From: Prunus persica
Lineage: Eukaryota > Streptophyta > Magnoliopsida > Rosales > Rosaceae
Length of the DNA: 64,000 bases
Reading direction: 5' to 3'
Assembly (NCBI RefSeq): GCF_000346465.2
Contig: NC_034012.1
Location: forward strand, 16,550,789-16,614,788
The notes beneath the pieces are model-generated. The model saw only the letters and a list, made by a program, of their open reading frames with translations, was not told the origin of the DNA and searched no databases. Each line of letters starts with the position of its first letter. Position 1 is the first letter of the stretch. Position numbers and translations under genes: made by a program. Shown piece after piece: positions 59,501-64,000 of the stretch.

Positions 59501-60846
59501 CATCTTCCCAGTCTTCTTTACTCTCGCAGTGAAGAAACAAGGAACCCAAAATTATAACAGCTAATCGTATGCCTCTAGCATAACATACCACCATTAATGA
59601 AAACTCTGTATAATCTGTTCTGGTAGGGATACTTTTGAAGGCATGTGAATGAAAGAGCTGTAGAGCTTCATCAAAATGTAATCCCTCAACCTCATAAATC
59701 TTATCAGCTTCAACCTTTTTCTTTACTAGGCGCCTATCTCTGGTTGTTATAATGATTCTACTTCCGCGCCGACACCCATACCATCTCCAAGTAAGTGATC
59801 TAACTGCCTTGAATCATTCACATCATCAAGAACAATGAGCACCTTCGTACTAAGGAGCCTCTTTCTAATAAGATCTGACCCTATAGTTAGGAGTGCCGAT
59901 ATCTAGATATTTTTCCCTTAATATCTCACTAAGAAGTGTATTTCACAAGTCAACCTTTTGTTCTGATTTCTCCCTGACATTTCCGAGAAAACAAGCAGCT
60001 TCGAATTTAGAAGAGAGTCAGTGAAATACAGCATCTGCAAGGGTGGTCTTGCCAATACCACCCATACCCCAAATGTCTACAGTGCAAACATCTAGGGAAT
60101 CATTAATGCATAATAATGATTCAAAGTGCTGGATGTGGCTTTCAATTCCAACCAAACCCTCTAAGTTACTTGACAATTTGCGAATCAATTTGGTCCAAAT
60201 GCCTTCCACAACTTTCTCAACAAAATCCACATCCGTCCTGGCATATATATGATTATGAAGGGAAAACAAACAATAGTTAGTAAGTATATGCCTTAACTAA
60301 TCTTCTATGAATCACATGGTCAGAGTTGAAATCAATACGAGTTACAGAATTAGTTACCCAGTTTTCTTTGAATTATCAAACCCAGATAGGTTGGCTGCTT
60401 TCGAAAGAGCAGACCTCCACATGTCTACCTTTTCAATACTGTCCTTGAAACGTTCTTCAAGTTAAGAAAATGCATCAGCATAACTTCCTTGCTGCTTTCG
60501 TACATGTGATGGATCGATGTCGTAAAAAATAGGTATACAACAAACTGTCCAAATCTTTCCTTGCATCCTAATATATGTGCAAGTTCATCCAGACACCATG
60601 TGGAAGAAGCATAGTTTTTTGAGAAAATGATAACCGAAAGCTTTAATTTCTCAATGGCTTCAAGAAGGGCAGGTGCAATTTCATCACCTCTCTCAAGTAT
60701 GTCGTCTATGTAGGTTTTGATTTTCTTCACTTGTAAGGCAGCAAGTGGATGGCTGGTAATAGTATTGAACTGTCCTCACCTCTGAAACTAAGAAAAACAT
60801 CATAATTTTGTGTAGGGTGGACAGCAGCAGCAGAAGAAGCAGCCAT
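56536..60846 (-). pseudogene. TIR-NBS-LRR disease-resistance gene, decayed
   Basis: Exon 1 (60846-60358) starts MAASSAAAVHPTQNYDVFLS FRGED and encodes the TIR domain, with a 1-nt frameshift after GED, a 2-nt shift after RFGQFVV and a TAA before LEERFKD. Exon 2 (60237-59171) has the P-loop GMGGIGKTT, kinase-2 VLIVLDDVND, RNBS-B SRIIITTRDRRL and MHDLL, with stops and frameshifts (TGA after DAVFH). Exon 3 (59029-58729) begins the LRR linker. Exon 4 (58634-56536) has leucine-rich repeats (ELPSSI, LKSLEKL, MSICKLKSLKMLDL) and a C-JID domain (CPGNEIPNWFSYQNEGSSIN). Splice sites are intact. TNLs are cytosolic immune receptors; this copy cannot encode one. Its last stop codon lies on the end of the adjacent LTR. 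Confidence 0.88.
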
Positions 60847-61926
60847 ACTCGTAACCTGCAAGCCACACACACGCGAACACACATATTTATATAATAAAAA
60901 AATGCTAGCTTATAATGCTTGTGTATATTCAAAATGAGAAATGTGGGACCAAAACATTTCAACCACCTTTGTACAACAGAGATATATAGTAAGAGAGGTT
61001 TTTTTTTAGGTCAAGTATATATAAGATATTAGGACTACATACATAAGAAGTTAGTGAAAGTGCCGCTATGGTGTTTTGATATAGAATTAATTCTCCAAGT
61101 GTAAGTCATGGGATTTTGAGATGACTGACAATGGACTGTTGTTCTATTTTCTTGAGGATAGAAGAGAAGCAAGAAAATAACGTATTCTATATCTCTCAAA
61201 AGAAATACATGAGATAAATTTTTGAAGAATTCAAGATGGATAGTTGTAATGTTGTCAACACTCCTGCCACAACATGACTCAAGCTATCAAAGGAAGAGAA
61301 AGAAAGTTTGTGGACTCGACTTTGTGCGAGAGTCTCTTTGGAGGCTTAAAGAATTTGACAATCACAAGAACTGATATTGTTTATGGCTAAGAGATTTCTT
61401 TTGCAGTCACTGAATCACCTTATGAAGAATCTACAATCATTCACGTGGACAACAAATAAACAGTTACGCTTGCAAAGAATCCACTACGACATGGAAGGAG
61501 GAAGCATATCGATACCATGTTCCATTTTCTCAGGGACCATATTGTGGGGAAAAGTTAGTCCCCCTCGTCACGGGAATTACTGATGGAAAGATAAAATAAA
61601 TACCGCACCAAGATGACAATGAGTGAAACAAGAGAGCACACAAAGAAGAGTTGTCAACATATCAGAATTTGTTTCTCAAATATTTCTTGTTTTTTTCTAT
61701 GTCTTGTTGATTCAAATTCTTTGAGAGTGTTAGTGAGAGGTGTGATCAAGTTTGTAAACCTATCACCCACTTCATTTGGTATTAGTTTGTAAAACCAAAT
61801 AACAACATTTTTCTATTTGAATTCAGCGCAGAGCTTGGGAATTTTGAAATCTTTCTTATTCAGTGTATTAAAGGTGTGAATTAAAGAATAAAACCTAAGC
61901 AAATTAATAAAATTAAATTAACGTAC

Positions 61927-62082
61927 CTTAGTTGTTTTGGTCATGAATGAAGCTCGTTGCTCTTGAGATAGAATCCTTCGCTTAGAACGCCGGAGTCTGA
62001 TACAATTATTGGTCTGGAAATGAGAGGGCTTGGAAAGCAGGAAATTGAGGGGCAAATGAAAAGCAGGAAATTGAGAGGCCAT
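61927..62082 (-). CDS. Possible first exon with transit-peptide-like sequence
   Basis: From ATG at 62082 the minus strand reads MASQFPAFHLPLNFLLSKPS, then HFQTNNCIRLRRSKRRIL, then SQEQRASFMTKTTK, followed by a strong donor AAG|GTACGT. The composition (Ser, Arg, few acidic residues) resembles an organelle targeting peptide. No second exon is evident before the TNL start about 1.1 kb further on, so it may be an orphan exon, a 5' exon of the TNL or chance. Confidence 0.2.
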
Positions 62083-62351
62083 ACCTGTTTTTTTGTTGGG
62101 TTTCTTTTTATTATTGTTATTATTATTTAATTTGAGAAGTGGAGCAATCAAATTGCGCAAGAAGTTGAGAGAGTACCGCTATATATGGTGTAACTTTTGA
62201 TAGAGAAGTGTTCGTAACCTCCAGATCAGAAAAGAAATTGCAACGGGATTAATTGCCTTAATTAGGAAATGTTTATATTGAGAGAGAAGTACTACAACCG
62301 AGCAGGATATCAAGTTGCAGCTCAGCATGGAATTAAGCAGGGGAGAGCCTA

Positions 62352-62352
62352 G

Positions 62353-62406
<54 letters not shown>
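62352..62406. repeat. (GA)n microsatellite
   Basis: About 27 GA units, uninterrupted. Confidence 0.95.
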
Positions 62407-62407
<1 letters not shown>

Positions 62408-62784
62408 AGTTGCATGCAGACTAGACCACTAAGATCAGATTTTAGCAAACTGTTGTGTTGTGGGTGTGGCATACCATAGCTATAATTAAGTGCTTAGTTT
62501 TTTTTATAGAGAAAAGCAATAGTTGTATACATGAATTTACAGCCACAATGTCAAATCTATATACTCACAAAGGAGTAATACAAATATGAAAGTATAGCAA
62601 CTATACATGGTTAATTTAGATACAGGCCACATAAGTCCTTCTCTAGAGCTCTCATTACATTGTGGTTCTTGATTTGCATTTTCTATTTTTTCTCCTCCTT
62701 TTCTATTAGTAAATTGTAGCCCAGCCCCTTAAAAATTTGTGGTTCCACTCTTGATCATGTGGTATAACTTGTTCTTTTTTTGAG

Positions 62785-63460
62785 AAATTCTGGAATTGTA
62801 TTTAGAAATCGGCCAAAAAAAGTTACTAACCATAAATGGCCAACGTTAACTAGCCACAAAGGGCCATTACAATAACGGAGTAATCTAACATTTAAATTAA
62901 GACAATATAGGACTCATCCACTAACGATCACACATGATTGAAGAAACTGTGGCTTAGGCATCCCAACTAAGAGTGCAAACTCAAAACAACCAAAAATAAA
63001 TAACGCTTCAAAAAAACCAAGCCATAACAATACAAATAAAACTCTCACATAAGAGAGGTGAAAAGCTCTCACAAAGGAGAGATGAAAAACTAGGAGAGGT
63101 GAAAACTATACAGAAAACTCAAAGAGTCTCTGTGACTTATTCTAAACATGAGGAAATAGCCAACAAGATGGTGGTAGAGATCCGACATCGAAATGCAAGT
63201 AGAGATTCGATGCCAAGACACATCTGCCTGTGATGAGTGGAGGAAAATCATAACAAAACGAGGACAAATGCAAATGAGGGAAACATTTTGTCTCTGAAAA
63301 TGAGGGAATAGAGGGAAGAGAGGAAGGAAGGAAGGGAGATAGGGAGTGGGGAGGAAGAACAGTTGTTCCCCCTCCTCCCCCCCCTCTCAAAGTGAAAAAG
63401 GCTCTAGAGGGTTTTTTTGGGAGAGAGTATAACTTGTTCACATGTTATAATATAAAGGCT
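62785..63460 (-). mobile_element. LINE-like 3' region
   Basis: The minus strand from 63080 to 62785 matches 18395-18697 (TTAGTTGGGATGCCTAAGCC, TAATGGCCCTTTGTGGCTAG, ending GAGAAATTCT... with an A-run). The upstream part is G+T-rich with no RT frame. It is a 5'-truncated retroposon copy. Confidence 0.5.
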
Positions 63461-63532
63461 TATTTACACCAATGCCCCCTGGAACTACGGTCAAATCTCA
63501 CATTGTCCCCCCAAACTTAAAGTGGCCCATTT

Positions 63533-64000
63533 TGACAAGACTCATCCCGGATTCCCCCTTAGAACCCGCGACAAACCCTGTTTCCCAATTTACTAAAGTG
63601 TCCGTCTTTCCTAATTTAAACTTGAAGACAATTCGACTTTTACCGAAATTTTGGCAGAGTCTATCCTGTAAATCGGACATTTCCCAATTTACAGTACCTG
63701 CAAACAAGCGCCAGAACAAACCCAATTTCCAACATCCACAAGGTAAATGCACGCATAACAGTTAAAAATATTCAAATGTGCTTCACACCATCTACCCAAA
63801 CTCAACAAGAGCAAGCAGAGCAACTAAAGATTGTTTACAATCCAGGGAAAAGGAAAGTAGAAAAAAGATAAAAGGAGGAATTCTTACGGTGCGGATAGCC
63901 GTGACGCCTTGACGTGGTGGTCTCGACCTTGGATATCTAGAACCTAGGGGGCGCAAAACTGAAAATGTGAGTGGACGAAAACAAGCGTTAAACATAATTT
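63533..64000 (-). mobile_element. Edge of another gypsy LTR (LTR C), incomplete
   Basis: The minus-strand end is TTGTCA at 63537-63533. The block GGGGGCGCAAAACTGAAAAT followed by GTGAGTGGAC near 63949-63975 matches the equivalent block in LTR B (11571-11600) and, in reverse complement, the chromovirus LTR (37946-37965). The element continues beyond the window. Confidence 0.65.

Larger units (their letters stand above)
60847..62784. other. Upstream region of the TNL pseudogene, no clear gene
   Basis: Presumed former promoter of the TNL next to 60846, then A+T-rich spacer. One possible exon (61927-62082, minus) is listed separately. (GA)n at 62352-62406. Confidence 0.5.

Noticed and set aside
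59012..59557. A 181-codon plus ORF
   Set aside because: It is antisense to NB-ARC coding sequence of the TNL pseudogene and has no own similarity.

Overview
The window is nuclear DNA of a flowering plant, most likely a woody eudicot; Rosaceae would fit the gene types but I cannot prove the family. The evidence is intron-containing plant genes with GT/AG splice sites (three 2-oxoglutarate-dependent dioxygenases and a decayed TIR-NBS-LRR gene), plant Ty1/copia and Ty3/gypsy elements, A+T-rich spacers and long GA/TC microsatellites. A run of exactly 100 N at 45235-45334 shows it comes from a scaffolded assembly. I see no bacterial-type gene, tRNA gene, rRNA gene or CRISPR array.

Layout. 796-7757 is a copia-like non-autonomous LTR element with identical 171-bp LTRs. 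It carries fragments of four unrelated host genes, an array of hairpin repeats and an intact antisense ORF. 8424-10934 and 11126-13986 are two solo LTRs of one long-LTR gypsy family, each with a perfect 5-bp target duplication. 15014-18368 is a second copia-like deletion derivative on the minus strand (target duplication ATTTC). 19205-21290 is a tandem duplication split by a third solo LTR. The first dioxygenase gene lies at 21931-23444. 24.7-32.7 kb holds local repeats, a hAT-like relic inside a GGT minisatellite, exon fragments of a WDR6-like and a RecQ-SIM-like gene, and a PIF/Harbinger-like element. The second dioxygenase gene is at 32982-34575. 35636-47545 is a gypsy element (family B) with a rearranged chromovirus (35821-46096) nested in its LTR. 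48-51.5 kb holds copia debris and a hairpin containing a MULE-like insertion. The third dioxygenase gene is at 51711-53303, followed by a gag-protease-only derivative of family B (54001-56538) that abuts a TIR-NBS-LRR pseudogene (56536-60846, minus). The right edge has a LINE tail and the start of another gypsy LTR.

Function. The only host genes that look functional are the three dioxygenases. They are same-strand paralogues with the same four-exon structure and intact iron and 2-oxoglutarate ligands. Copies 2 and 3 are a recent duplication (7 residue differences in 350 by eye). Everything else recognisable is transposon, transposon derivative or pseudogene. The best candidate for an undescribed system is the pair of short-LTR copia derivatives, which share an unusual primer-binding site, a reiterated palindromic motif and 3' conserved blocks. 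One of them has also collected host gene pieces, a hairpin array and an antisense coiled-coil ORF.
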